Part shown: positions 24,489 through 34,000 of the stretch, one piece after another | How positions within the stretch are numbered: position 1 is the stretch's first letter | Layout: each line of letters opens with the position of its first letter | NCBI GenBank assembly: GCA_003242955.1 | Contig: QJPH01000325.1 | Location: forward strand, 1-49,568 | Length of the DNA: 49,568 nt | Direction: 5' to 3' | DNA from: Candidatus Methylumidiphilus alinenensis | Lineage (GTDB): Bacteria; Pseudomonadota; Gammaproteobacteria; Methylococcales; Methylococcaceae | Notes under the pieces: generated by a model | What the model was told of the DNA's origin: nothing | Seen by the model: the letters and a program-made list of their open reading frames with translations, nothing else | Databases searched by the model: none | Program-made: the position numbers and the translations under genes

Positions 24489-24731
24489 ATGAACGACAAC
24501 GTCGAAAACCTAGTTCTTGAGCACCTTCGGGCCATCCGGGCCGGCATGGGCAGGATGGAGGCGCAGTTGGTCGAAGTCAATGCGCGGTTGCTCAGCGTGG
24601 AAAAGGCCGTATTGAAGTCCCGCAGCGACAACCTTGACACTCAAGAAGACGTGTATCGCCAACAAGTCCAGTATGACCGCCTAGCCGAGCGGGTGGGGCG
24701 CATCGAACAAAGGCTCGAACTCTGCGACTAG
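24489..24731 (+). CDS. Small coiled-coil protein, 80 residues
   Basis: MNDNVENLVLEHLRAIR is followed by two heptad-type helices with Met/Leu at regular spacing (GMGRMEAQLVEVNARLLSVE, then QYDRLAERVGRIEQRLEL). There is no signal or membrane segment. It is a paralogue of the broken gene at 47479-47729 (MSDNVENLILEHLRILR... ending RIEKRLELV). The ATG at 24489 gives the family start; a TTG-led extension to 24477 is possible. It is a short coiled coil of a type often found beside transposons and TA modules, but the role is unknown. Confidence 0.75.
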   Translation: MNDNVENLVLEHLRAIRAGMGRMEAQLVEVNARLLSVEKAVLKSRSDNLDTQEDVYRQQVQYDRLAERVGRIEQRLELCD

Positions 24732-24784
24732 AACATTCGGCGCAATACGCGGCAAGCCGCTATTGCGCCCTTGGACTAAGCATA

Positions 24785-24891
24785 AACGTAAGTGTTCACT
24801 CCCCCTTGGGAGCGCGGGCGTCACGCCCGCTGAAATGGCGGTCAAGATGGCCGCGCTCCCAGCAAAAGGCAGGGGGGAGTGAACGCTTACG
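24785..24891. repeat. 107-bp inverted repeat overlapping the hicB stop codon
   Basis: Outer arms AACGTAAGTGTTCACTCCCC (24785) and GGGGAGTGAACGCTTACG (ending 24891) pair with one or two mismatches. Inside, GGGAGCGCGGGC and GGCCGCGCTCCC form a second pair. The right arm includes the last codons and stop of the minus-strand hicB (24887-24889). Confidence 0.8.
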
Positions 24892-25099
24892 CATAAACAA
24901 GACGTCGGCCTTTGGGTTCGGGTATAGAATCGCCGAACTCACTTGCAGTATCTAGCCAAAGCCCTATGGCTTCTTGTGCATTTGATAAGGCTTCACCCGG
25001 TGAGGTTCCATGGGCCATGCAGCCCGGTAATTCGGGTACATCTGCGATAAAACACTGGTCTTCTTTGCTCCAATATATGATTGTTTCATATTTGTACAT
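24887..25099 (-). CDS. hicB: HicB-family antitoxin
   Basis: A 70-residue HicB-type antitoxin. ETIIYWSKEDQCFIADVPELPGCMAHG is the usual RNase H-like N-terminal strand set (the PELPGC motif), followed by EALSNAQEAIGLWL. The DNA-binding C-terminal domain of longer HicB proteins is absent, so it would neutralise HicA without obvious repressor function. The last codons and stop lie inside an inverted-repeat element. It follows hicA by 2 bp on the minus strand. Confidence 0.9.
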   Translation of the reverse strand: MYKYETIIYWSKEDQCFIADVPELPGCMAHGTSPGEALSNAQEAIGLWLDTASEFGDSIPEPKGRRLVYA

Positions 25100-25101
25100 G
25101 G

Positions 25102-25353
25102 CTATTCACTTTTTAAATGGTATTTCAAGATAATCTCACGAATCTGTCTTACCTGATACGGCTTTGCCTTGTTACCTGCACGTTGAATATTTACCTTCTC
25201 ATCAATTCCATGCTTCCGAAAAAGATGATGGCTACCGCGAATCCGTTCATCAAAGCCAAGGTGGAGTAAAAGCCCTCGAATGTCTTCAAATGCAATGTTC
25301 GCTTCCGAAGTACCTCGAAGAATTGCTTCTATTACTTTATCTTGCTTTCCCAT
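25102..25353 (-). CDS. hicA: HicA-family mRNA interferase toxin
   Basis: An 83-residue HicA-type toxin with a dsRBD-like fold. FEDIRGLLLHLGFDERIRGSHHLF contains the catalytic-region GSHH (HicA active His), and VNIQRAGNKAKPYQVRQIREII ends the domain. The longer N-terminus (~22 residues before the fold) is typical of one HicA subgroup. The order toxin then antitoxin on the minus strand matches standard hicAB. It is flanked by the FRG gene and by repeats, giving an isolated TA module. Confidence 0.9.
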   Translation of the reverse strand: MGKQDKVIEAILRGTSEANIAFEDIRGLLLHLGFDERIRGSHHLFRKHGIDEKVNIQRAGNKAKPYQVRQIREIILKYHLKSE

Positions 25354-25469
25354 TGGCTTTCAATATTCTTCTTGAGTGGCTGGAGGGTGTGCGCCGGTAG
25401 TGAAGGCCGGGGTTGCATGGTATTTGTTCTTTTCGTTTTACCCATTCGGCGCAATACGACCCTACGGAC

Positions 25470-26231
25470 CTAAGCAACGTCATAGTTGGTCTCATCGGAG
25501 AGTGGTGAAAATTGCCACAATAAGTGACCGCAAAGGCCTGAAAGGTCGGGAAACAAAGCGTTACGCTGGATTCCGCACCGGGCTAGGTCATCTCGTATCG
25601 ATGCAAAGTATTGCCTAGGCACGATGAACTTTCTTAGCTCAGACCTGTGTATCTCAATTCGATCTAGGGCGCTGAACCGTCCTTCGTTTGCGGTTAAGTA
25701 CTTGTGGACGGTAAACCAACCAGATTGCGCCACTATCCGAGCGTCATGATGACGCGGACGGAATATCTGTGTACGAGGTAAAGTAAAGGGATCATCTGAA
25801 AGATTTGCAATATTTTCTTCCTCCGCCTCGTATGCCCAAACTGCCGCATCGCTTTCTCCGTCTGGCGGCTGCGCAACGGCAAACCAAAGTGCTACCAGTG
25901 GGTTTGCCGACCAATCCAAAAGTCGTGTTGGCAACCCATGGTGCTGAGCCAAGGCAAGCCGATCCCAATGCGAAGAAATTTCGCGCCCAGCGAGATAGGG
26001 TACGGACAGTCGCTCGAACTCATCAAGCATCCTTTTTTCGGCCTTAAGCACGGAAGCTGAATGACGTAGCCTGAAATTTGTACGGGCAATGCGAGGTGTA
26101 AGAATCCAATCCGCCACTTGATGCCCACGAAAAAGGACCGAATGATTCCCGGTATAGAGTTCCACAACTCGCTGAAGTAGGCCAGCGACGGAGTCTATTT
26201 CCTCAGTGGGTATCTCGCTTTTTTTGCTCAT
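25470..26231 (-). CDS. FRG domain protein
   Basis: A 253-residue protein of the FRG family. The family signature is present: VLFRGHQVADWIL (~35-47) early, then LAQHHGLPTRLLDWSANPLVALWFAV in the centre. The C-terminal part shows DRIEIHRSELRKFIVPRQYF and a final GIQRNALFPDLSGLCGHL segment. FRG proteins are enriched in mobile and defence contexts, often as the toxic or effector component, but the biochemical activity is not established. It lies 12 bp downstream of the acyl-CoA ligase gene on the same strand and upstream of hicAB. Confidence 0.88.
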   Translation of the reverse strand: MSKKSEIPTEEIDSVAGLLQRVVELYTGNHSVLFRGHQVADWILTPRIARTNFRLRHSASVLKAEKRMLDEFERLSVPYLAGREISSHWDRLALAQHHGLPTRLLDWSANPLVALWFAVAQPPDGESDAAVWAYEAEEENIANLSDDPFTLPRTQIFRPRHHDARIVAQSGWFTVHKYLTANEGRFSALDRIEIHRSELRKFIVPRQYFASIRDDLARCGIQRNALFPDLSGLCGHLLWQFSPLSDETNYDVA

Positions 26232-26242
26232 ATGCCTAATTG

Positions 26243-27796
26243 CTACAAATCCCTGACCCCTCGCTCAATCTCCCCCTGCTTGCGCAATTCCCGTTTGAGG
26301 ATTTTGCCGGTGGCGTTTTTGGGCAATTCCGGTAGGATGTGAATTTTGCGGGGAACTTGATGCCGGCCTAAGTTTTCGCGGCACCAAGCGCGGATGTCGG
26401 CTTCCGATGACTCGGCACCGGCAACCAAAGAAACATAAGCAACCGGAATTTCGCCGTGCAAATCGTTGGGTTCTCCCACCACCGCCGCTTCATTGATGGG
26501 CGCGAAACGGTATAGGGTTTCCTCGATCATGCGTGGATAGACATTCATGCCGTTGACGATGACCATGTCCTTTTTACGGTCCACAATGGAAAAATATCCG
26601 TCTTCGTCTTCCGTGCCCAAGTCGCCAGTCAGAAACCAACCGTCGCGGAATGCTTCGGCAGTCGCCTCGGGCTGGTTCCAATAGCCCTTCATCACATTAG
26701 GTCCGCGCACGGCAATTTCCCCTACATCACCGATGGGGAGGGGTGTCACCCCTGCTTCGCCAATGATGCGCATTTCCACGTCGGGTATCGGCAAGCCCAC
26801 CGTTCCCGGCTTGCCCAAACCGCCAACTGGGTTGACGCACGTCACCGGCCCACATTCGGTGGGTCCGTCGCCCTCGTAGATTTTCTTGCCGAACTGCGCC
26901 TCAAAGCGGCGCAATATTTCAACCGGCAATGCCGCACCGCCAGAAATGCAGAAGCGCAAAGATTCCAGCCATGCTGCCCGTTCAGGTTTGAGGCGCAACA
27001 GCACGGTGAACATGCTAGGGACACCCAGAAAGATGGTCGAACCTGTAGCGTAGATGGTTTTGGCAACCAGTTCTGGTTCAAAGCGCGGCAAAGGCACGAT
27101 GGTGCAGCCATAAAGCAAGGGGGTTAGCAGCCCCACGGTTGCTGCAAAGGCATGGAACATGGGCAATACAACCAGCACGGTATCCCCCCCCGGTCGCCAT
27201 TGCATGGCCTGTTTAACACTGGATACATTGGCGAGCAGGTTGCCATGGGTGAGCATGGCACCCTTGGGGTTGCCGGTAGTGCCGGAGGTATAGAGGATGA
27301 CGGCAAGGTCTTCTTGCGGATGCCATTCTATAGTCGGCGGTGGTGAATCCGTATCAACAAGCTCCTCCCACAGCAAAGCATCTTCTCCATCCCCACTCAT
27401 ACTCAATGTGAAAGCAAGGCTCGCGACTGAAGTTTTCAACTGCTCAGCCTGTTCGGCAAACACCGCATGATGGACTAAGCCCTTGGCACCGGCATCTGTC
27501 AAAATGAAAGCCATTTCGTTGGTGTTAATGAGCAGGTTGATGGGGACTACTGTCGCACCAGCCTTGATTATGCCTAAGTAGGCGATGACGAAAAATGGGC
27601 TGTTCATGCAATACAGCCCGATCCGTTCCCCAGTGGATACGCCCATTTTAGCCAACGCGGAAGCAAAGGCATCGGATTGCCTGTCCAAGGTCTGATAATC
27701 CAACCGATCATTGCCCGAAATCACTGCTATACGATCAGCATATTGACTTGCACTGGCTTTAAAGGCGTGGGCTAGAGATTGCATAGCGGATACCAT
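26243..27796 (-). CDS. Long-chain acyl-CoA ligase (AMP-binding, FadD-like)
   Basis: A 517-residue ANL-superfamily adenylating enzyme. The A3 phosphate-binding loop is LYTSGTTGNPKGAMLTHGN. The A5 region is GDGPTECGPV. TGDLGTEDEDGYFSIVDRKKDMVIVNGMNVYP covers A7/A8 and the hinge. Catalytic Lys is in NATGKILKREL near the end. All elements expected for fatty-acid:CoA ligation are present; the substrate chain length cannot be deduced. Cytosolic, perhaps membrane-associated. The ATG at 27796 gives a short lead-in before MQSLAHAFK; an internal ATG at 27784 is an alternative. It is upstream of the FRG gene on the same strand; whether they share a transcript is unclear. Confidence 0.92.
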   Translation of the reverse strand: MVSAMQSLAHAFKASASQYADRIAVISGNDRLDYQTLDRQSDAFASALAKMGVSTGERIGLYCMNSPFFVIAYLGIIKAGATVVPINLLINTNEMAFILTDAGAKGLVHHAVFAEQAEQLKTSVASLAFTLSMSGDGEDALLWEELVDTDSPPPTIEWHPQEDLAVILYTSGTTGNPKGAMLTHGNLLANVSSVKQAMQWRPGGDTVLVVLPMFHAFAATVGLLTPLLYGCTIVPLPRFEPELVAKTIYATGSTIFLGVPSMFTVLLRLKPERAAWLESLRFCISGGAALPVEILRRFEAQFGKKIYEGDGPTECGPVTCVNPVGGLGKPGTVGLPIPDVEMRIIGEAGVTPLPIGDVGEIAVRGPNVMKGYWNQPEATAEAFRDGWFLTGDLGTEDEDGYFSIVDRKKDMVIVNGMNVYPRMIEETLYRFAPINEAAVVGEPNDLHGEIPVAYVSLVAGAESSEADIRAWCRENLGRHQVPRKIHILPELPKNATGKILKRELRKQGEIERGVRDL

Positions 27797-27820
27797 ATTT
27801 CAACAGCTTCCTGTCTTGAT

Positions 27821-27870
27821 GGAGTGGCAAAGCTTGCTTTGCCTGTCAAGGCAAAGCCTTGACACTCCAA
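27821..27870. repeat. Inverted repeat (GGAGTGGCAAAGC arms)
   Basis: TGGAGTGGCAAAGCTTGC at 27821 pairs with GCCTTGACACTCCA ending 27870 with mismatches; inner arms GCTTTGCC and GGCAAAGC pair exactly. Related in sequence to the pair at 22913-22969. Confidence 0.65.
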
Positions 27871-27954
27871 AATGAATCGTCGTAGGCCGACAATCCTTTG
27901 CCAAAATAAGCAATGAGCAAAATGCAAACGGTTTGGTGCTTAACATCAGGGATG

Positions 27955-28353
27955 TTAGTTGATTACGTTATGCCCGCGATTGCGCATGCAATTGTTAAAT
28001 GCTTGTTTGTATTCTTTGTCGCTACTCATGCCTTGGCTGGCACCACCACCGATGCCGCCTATGGCCGCACCCGCCGCCGCACCTGTCGCTGGATTGCCTA
28101 TCACAGCACCCAACGCAGCCCCACCAGCAGCACCGATTAGCGCCCCCACCCCAGCCCCTTTCAACGTATTAGTGCCAACACTTCCAGCTTGCTTGGCAAG
28201 GCCGTCGCACTCTGCCTTGTCTTGTTCGATTCGACCGATATTAGGATCATTGTAAGTATCGATGGTCGGCTGGTAACCACCATAGGTCGCACAACCAGTG
28301 GCAATCATTGCAGAAGCAAAAACAAACACCAATACTCTCAACTCTTTTAACAT
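27955..28353 (-). CDS. Glycine-zipper outer-membrane lipoprotein
   Basis: A 132-residue lipoprotein. The lipobox IATGCATY gives Cys at about residue 21 after a hydrophobic signal (LRVLVFVFASAMIATG). Residues ~65-110 are the glycine-zipper segment (GVGALIGAAGGAALGAVIG, then GAAAGAAIGGIGGG). It ends with a short tail, CMRNRGHNVIN. I chose the ATG at 28353, which has GGGAG and AAGG upstream, not the longer frame to 28431. It lies four bases after the gloA stop, so the two form an operon. It probably folds as an outer-membrane-associated glycine-zipper protein; no specific role is known. Confidence 0.85.
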   Translation of the reverse strand: MLKELRVLVFVFASAMIATGCATYGGYQPTIDTYNDPNIGRIEQDKAECDGLAKQAGSVGTNTLKGAGVGALIGAAGGAALGAVIGNPATGAAAGAAIGGIGGGASQGMSSDKEYKQAFNNCMRNRGHNVIN

Positions 28354-28357
28354 GACC

Positions 28358-28744
28358 TTAACTCCCAGTCTGGATAAATTCGATTTTATAACCGTCGGGG
28401 TCTTCCACAAAGGCAATGACAGTGGTTCCATGCATCATCGGTCCAGCCTCCCTGGTCACTTTTCCGCCCCTGCCCTTGACTAATTCGCAGGCTTTGTATG
28501 CATCATCAACTTCCAGGGCGACATGGCCAAAGCCCGTTCCCAACGCGTAATTGTCCACACCCCAGTTGTGGGTAAGCTCAATCACAGCACCGTCTTTTTC
28601 GTCTTGGTATCCGACAAAAGCCAAAGTGAACTTACCGTCAGGATAGTCGTTCCGGCTTAGCAACCTCATGCCGAGAACTTCGGTATAAAAAGCGATGGAC
28701 TGGTCGAGATTGCCCACCCTCAACATAGTATGTAAAATTCGCAT
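28358..28744 (-). CDS. gloA: Lactoylglutathione lyase (glyoxalase I)
   Basis: A 128-residue glyoxalase I that converts the methylglyoxal-glutathione hemithioacetal to S-lactoylglutathione, a methylglyoxal detoxification step. The metal ligands known for E. coli GloA are all in place: His5 (LHTMLRV), Glu56 (VIELTHNWG), His74 (GFGHVALEV), Glu122 (YKIEFIQ). The length matches the nickel-dependent bacterial type. Its stop is 4 bp from the next lipoprotein gene on the same strand, suggesting cotranscription. It sits 43 bp downstream of glmM, which could extend the operon. Confidence 0.96.
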   Translation of the reverse strand: MRILHTMLRVGNLDQSIAFYTEVLGMRLLSRNDYPDGKFTLAFVGYQDEKDGAVIELTHNWGVDNYALGTGFGHVALEVDDAYKACELVKGRGGKVTREAGPMMHGTTVIAFVEDPDGYKIEFIQTGS

Positions 28745-28787
28745 CGGATTAATTCTCCGTTAAATTATTCTGGATGGCTGTGCCAAC

Positions 28788-30131
28788 TCAAGCCGCGAGC
28801 GCTTCGGTCACCACATCTGCCAACCGTTGTGCAAGGCATTCCACCTGGCCGGCATCCCTTCCTTCCACCATTACACGGATTAACGGCTCGGTGCCGGAAG
28901 ATCGCAACAACACCCGACCGGTCTTACCCAACTCCCGCTCGGCATCTTCTTTGGCGGCAACGATTGAAGGGATTTCATTAATGTTGACTTTTTCCCGAAT
29001 CTTAACATTAAGCAGTTTTTGTGGATATTTTTCCATGCCTTGCTTCAGTTCGCTCAAGGTTTTGCCTGTCTGCTTCATTTCTGTCATGACCTGGAGAGCG
29101 GCAATGATGCCGTCACCCGTGCTGGTACGATCCCTGCAAATTATATGGCCGGAACTTTCGCCACCCAACACGCTATCGAACTGCTGCATCATTTCCATGA
29201 CATATCGGTCGCCTACGGCGGCCCGCTTAAGCACTATCCCCAAGTCCTCCAAAGCGCGTTCCATTCCCAGATTGCTCATCAGCGTTCCGACAACGGGGCC
29301 ACGTAATTGACCCACATGCAGCCTGGAACGGGCAATGATGTAGACAAGTTCATCGCCATCAACGATGATGCCTTGCTCATCAACCATGATTAACCGGTCT
29401 CCATCACCATCCAGCGCAATGCCAAAATTAGCCCGTTCGGCTAACACAGTCTGCTGTAACTTTTCCGGCTGTGTGGCACCCACGCCTTCATTGATGTTCA
29501 AGCCATTGGGTTCCACCCCGATTTTGACGACCTCGGCCCCCAACTCACGGAAAACCGGTGGGGCTACATGGTAGGTTGACCCATTGGCGCAATCCACAAC
29601 TACTTTATATCCATTGAAGTCTATGGCTGATGGAATGGTGGATTTACAAAATTCAATATACCGGCCAGCGGCATCTTCGATCCGAGTGGCTTTGCCAAGG
29701 CGTGAGGATTCCACTGTCGTCATCGGCAGGTCGAGTTGCTCTTCAATTTTGAACTCGATTTCATCGGGGAGTTTCATGCCGTCTTGCGAAAAAAACTTGA
29801 TCCCGTTGTCATAATAGGGATTGTGGGAGGCGCTGATGACGATGCCCGCACGGGCGCGGAAGGTCCGGGTAAGATAGGCGATAGCCGGTGTCGGCATGGG
29901 GCCTAACAATTGCGTGTTCACACCGGCCGCAGACAGTCCCGCTTCCAGTGCGGACTCAAACATGTAACCGGATATGCGTGTATCTTTACCAATCACGACA
30001 TTATTGTGTGAACCTGCCTGGGCAAAAACCTTGCCTGCTGCCCATCCCAGTTTCAACATAAAATCTGGGGTTATGGGGTACTCACCAACCTTTCCTCTAA
30101 CGCCATCGGTGCCGAAATATGTTTTCTTCAC
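28788..30131 (-). CDS. glmM: Phosphoglucosamine mutase
   Basis: A 447-residue alpha-D-phosphohexomutase making glucosamine-1-phosphate for peptidoglycan and LPS precursors. The phospho-acceptor is Ser102 in [15 protein letters not shown]. The metal loop is [11 protein letters not shown] (~240-250), the substrate-specificity loop is GGESSGH, and [15 protein letters not shown] is the phosphate-binding region near the C-terminus. FGTDGVRG opens the protein as in all GlmM. The start at 30131 is firm. Upstream, a 170-bp gap separates it from the divergent DUF2959 gene, which probably contains promoters for both. Confidence 0.97.
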   Translation of the reverse strand: MKKTYFGTDGVRGKVGEYPITPDFMLKLGWAAGKVFAQAGSHNNVVIGKDTRISGYMFESALEAGLSAAGVNTQLLGPMPTPAIAYLTRTFRARAGIVISASHNPYYDNGIKFFSQDGMKLPDEIEFKIEEQLDLPMTTVESSRLGKATRIEDAAGRYIEFCKSTIPSAIDFNGYKVVVDCANGSTYHVAPPVFRELGAEVVKIGVEPNGLNINEGVGATQPEKLQQTVLAERANFGIALDGDGDRLIMVDEQGIIVDGDELVYIIARSRLHVGQLRGPVVGTLMSNLGMERALEDLGIVLKRAAVGDRYVMEMMQQFDSVLGGESSGHIICRDRTSTGDGIIAALQVMTEMKQTGKTLSELKQGMEKYPQKLLNVKIREKVNINEIPSIVAAKEDAERELGKTGRVLLRSSGTEPLIRVMVEGRDAGQVECLAQRLADVVTEALAA

Positions 30132-30301
30132 TAATCAAATCTCCGTTCATGAATCGGGGGCAATTCAACTGCGGTCCGCGACCTTGCATTGTAATTGCCA
30201 TCTTTAACAGCGCATTATAACCTAATTGAATAGAATGGCTCTTCAGACTCCATAGACTTCGCGTAGAATACTAGGCTTGACCCCATCCATTTTCTACCGC
30301 C

Positions 30302-30988
30302 ATGCCCAAGCAATTTTCTAAGCAAGACAATTCCCTCGGTTTGCTCGCCCCGCTTGTCCGAATGTTGAGCGCTAGGTTCCAGCGATTTTATTTCCGTGCC
30401 ATCGAATCAGCAGGCCACCACAAGAGAGATATCCTCGTATCGCGGGTGGCAGATGCCCGCGACGGACTGGAGGATGCCAAGTCACAATTCCAAAACGCAC
30501 TTGAAAAATTCAGTGCGCTCATTGAATTCGACGGTGGCCCTCTGGAAGATGTCTATCGCCAACTCAAGGTCGAGTTTGATTACAGCAAATCGAGGGCATC
30601 AGCAGTTTCCGACCGCATTGATGCCGTTCAGGAAGTGGCCGAGGCTCTGTTCGCCGAATGGGAAGACGAACTGGAGCAATACAGCAATCGCAGCTTGCGC
30701 AACACCAGCCGGTTGAAACTAAAGCAAACCCAGCAGATGTACGGCCAACTGCTTTCCGCAATGCGGCGTGCGGAAAGCAAAATCGGCCCGGTGCTTGGGG
30801 TTTTCCAAGACCAGGTTTTGTTCTTGAAGCACAACCTCAACGCCCAAGCCATCACTCATTTGGAAAGCGAATTGACCACCTTGACTAGCGGCGTAGCGGG
30901 GTTGATAACAGCCATGGAGCGGTCCATCGACAGGGCAAATTCATTCATGCAAAATATGAATGGGCAGAAAGCCTTGCCGTCCGAGTGA
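30302..30988 (+). CDS. DUF2959 family coiled-coil protein
   Basis: A 228-residue mostly helical protein that matches DUF2959: FYFRAIESAGHHKRDILVSRVADARDGLEDAKSQF (~30-65) is the family's most conserved stretch. Long helices follow, including one with DELEQYSNRSLRN near 137 and a final helix through FMQNMNG. No lipobox or signal peptide is visible from the ATG at 30302, so it is probably cytoplasmic, although many members are exported. Convergent with hrpA, which ends 98 bp downstream. Function of the family is unknown. Confidence 0.8.
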   Translation: MPKQFSKQDNSLGLLAPLVRMLSARFQRFYFRAIESAGHHKRDILVSRVADARDGLEDAKSQFQNALEKFSALIEFDGGPLEDVYRQLKVEFDYSKSRASAVSDRIDAVQEVAEALFAEWEDELEQYSNRSLRNTSRLKLKQTQQMYGQLLSAMRRAESKIGPVLGVFQDQVLFLKHNLNAQAITHLESELTTLTSGVAGLITAMERSIDRANSFMQNMNGQKALPSE

Positions 30989-31086
30989 TTCGGAGTCATT
31001 AAAGCCTAGGGGGACCCCGTGGACCCCTTTATTTTTTTATCGGACTCCTTGTGTCCCACGCTAGGCCAATCGTGTACCGATAAAGA

Positions 31087-34000
31087 CTATAGACCCTTCA
31101 GCTTCTTCCCCCAAGCCTCATCCAGCCGCTTTGCCGAAACGGGATAAAGGGTTTTCAGGGGTTGTGCGAATAGGGATATTCTGAACTCTTCCAGCATCCA
31201 GCGGAAATCGTCCCGCTCTGGCGTGGTTTTATCTTTGCCTAGCTTCACCCGGTCCCAATACTTTTTCCAGAATGGGCTCAACTCGGCTAGCAATTTAGCA
31301 TCGCGGTTAGTGTCTAGTGCCGATTTATCGAGTCGGTAGAGCATGGCCTTGAGGTAACGGGGGATTTGCTTTAAGATCGGGTAGGGCGTGGTACTGATAA
31401 AACCTGAATACACCAATAAATCCAATTGTCCGCGCATATCGACAGAGGCTGGGTCGGTGCGGACTTTGAGTTTCTTTGACACCTCGGCGCAAAGTGTCAG
31501 TATCTCGTCAGACAACTTGGCATTGTCGTTGCCGATTGGGACCATTTCGCTTTTGCCTTGTTCCAAGCGCAGTTCAAAGGCGGCTTTCGTGCGAATGTCG
31601 GGGTGTCCGTCAAGATAAAGGGCCGCCATGATGCGATCCAGCACATCCTCGCGCAGATCACGGCTTGCTTGAAATTCGGGATACAGGAACGGGTGTTTGG
31701 GCAATAGCCGATAAGCCAATTCGGAAGCTGGTGAGATACTTAAATTTTTACGCAGATATTTCAGTGACTGAACCATCGCCAAGCGGAACAAGCGCACCAA
31801 GCCGCGTTCCTGCGCTGCGGCGGCTTTGTCCTTCGTGTCGAAAACCCGCAGGCCCACTGTTTCTCCCTCGTCCACCAACGCCGGGAAACCGTGGATTTGG
31901 CCCGATTGGAATTGGTCCTGCAAATCGCCGAATTCCCATTCTTTTTTGCCAGTGATGGATAATTCCTCTTGGGCCAAACCCTCAAAGTTTTCCACCGCCG
32001 CCGATTCGTGCCGTTGTTTCAACTCGTTAAGGTTGCGGGCGCGGGCAACGACCACATTCGCCTCGTCCACGAGGGCGAAGTTCATCCGTAAATGCAAGGG
32101 TATGCCGTCTTCGCTCCAGTCTTTTTCAGGGATGGTGAACCCTTCGATGCGCCGCAGGGCTGCGCTGATTTGTTCGGTGAATTTGCCGTGGCCGAAATCC
32201 AGTTGCGGCACTACTTTGTCGGCATAATCCGGGGCCGGGACAAAATGCTTGCGGGTTTGCTTGGGCAGGTTTTTAATCATCGCCACCACTTTTTCCCGCA
32301 ACAAACCCGGCACCAGCCAGGCGAAAGGCTCTGCGGGCAATTGATTTAGCAAATGCAGGGGGATTATCGCCGAAACCCCATCGTCCTCATGGCCCGGCTC
32401 GAAACGGTATTCTAGCCGTATGCGAATGGCGCCGATTTTAATTTCGTCGGGAAAATTCCGGTTATCCAGCCCTTCCTCTTCCTTGCGGGTGATATCCTCG
32501 CGGGTCATCCTTAGCAAGTTGGGATTGGCTTTTTCCGCCTTTTTTCTCCACACCTCAAAACTAACCCCACTGACCACTTCGGCGGGAATGCGTTCGTCAT
32601 AAAACTGGTAAATCCATTCCTCATCAGCCACCAAGTCCACACGCCGGCCTTTCTGTTGCAAATAATCCGCCTCCGCGAGCAATTCACGGTTATGCAAAAA
32701 AAACGGGGCCTTGCTGTCATATTCCATTTCAACCAACGCGGAGCGAATGAAAATTTCCCTTGCCATTTTCTGATCGACATTTTCCAACGGCACTCGCCGC
32801 CCATTGGTGATCGTCAAGCTGAACAAAGTCACCTTTTCTAAAATGCCAGCTCTGGCGGCTTTCTTTTCCCAATGCGGATCGTGGTAAGTCCGCTTGACCA
32901 AATGCGCCCCGCATTTTTCCACCCATTCGGGTTCGATCTTGGCAACGGTGCGAGCAAAGACTTTCGTCGTTTCGACTTGTTCAGCCGACATGATCCATTT
33001 GGGCCGCGGTTTGAATAACGAGGAACCCGGCCAAATCTGGCATTTCAAGCCACGCGCCCCCAGATACTCCGACCCTTCTTGTTTAAAGCTGACATTCGAC
33101 AATAATCCAGTCAGCAGGGGCTTATGGATTTCCCCGTAGCCTGATGGGGCCATGTTGAAACGCAAAGCCAGCTCGCCTTTGGCAACTTGCAGGATTTGTT
33201 GGTGAATATCTTCCCATTCCCGCATCCTTAAATAAGAAAGAAAATTCGTGTGGCAATACTGGCGCAGTTTGCTGTTCGACAGGTGCTTTTTCTGTTCTTG
33301 GAAATCCGCCCATATTTTTAAATAGCTCATGAAATCCGAGTTTTCATCCTTGAAGCGGGCATGTTTCTGGTCTGCCGCCTGTGCCTTGTCCGAGGGCCGG
33401 TCACGCGGGTCTTGCAGGCTCAAGGCCGACACAATGATCGCCACTTCGGTCAGGCTGTTTTCATCGGAGGCGGCCAACAGTATCCGCGCCAAACGCGGGT
33501 CCACCGGCAGTTTGTATAGTTTCTTACCCGTTTCGGTCAAGTTGCGCTTGTCGTCTATGGCGTTGATTTCTTGCAGGGTGCGCAAGCCATCGCGGATCAT
33601 GCGTTCGTCGGGCGGTTCCAAAAATGGAAAGTCCGCCAGATCGCCCAAGCCCAACGCCTTCATTTGCAGGATGACGGCGGCGAGGTTGGTGCGCAGGATT
33701 TCCGGTTCAGTGAACTCGGGGCGATGCAAAAAATCCGCTTCGGAATAAAGCCGGATGCACACCCCCGGACCGACGCGACCGCAACGGCCGGCGCGTTGGT
33801 TGGCGGAGGCTTGCGAGATGTTTTCTATCGGCAAGCGTTGCAGTTTGCTGCGATGGCTGTAACGGCTGATGCGGGCGTGGCCGGCATCAATCACGGAGCG
33901 GATGCCCGGCACGGTCAGCGAAGTCTCCGCGACGTTGGTGGATAATACGATACGGCGCTTTTTATGCGGCTTGAATATCTGCTCTTGCTCGGCATTGGAC

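Noticed and set aside
24298-24492. A 64-residue open frame beginning in the MITE end and crossing two hairpins
   Set aside because: Its codons follow palindromic repeat sequence, it lacks a ribosome-binding site, and the coiled-coil gene starts at 24489.
28354-28431. Longer start for the glycine-zipper lipoprotein
   Set aside because: It would place the lipobox far from the N-terminus and overlaps gloA; the ATG at 28353 has ribosome-binding sites.
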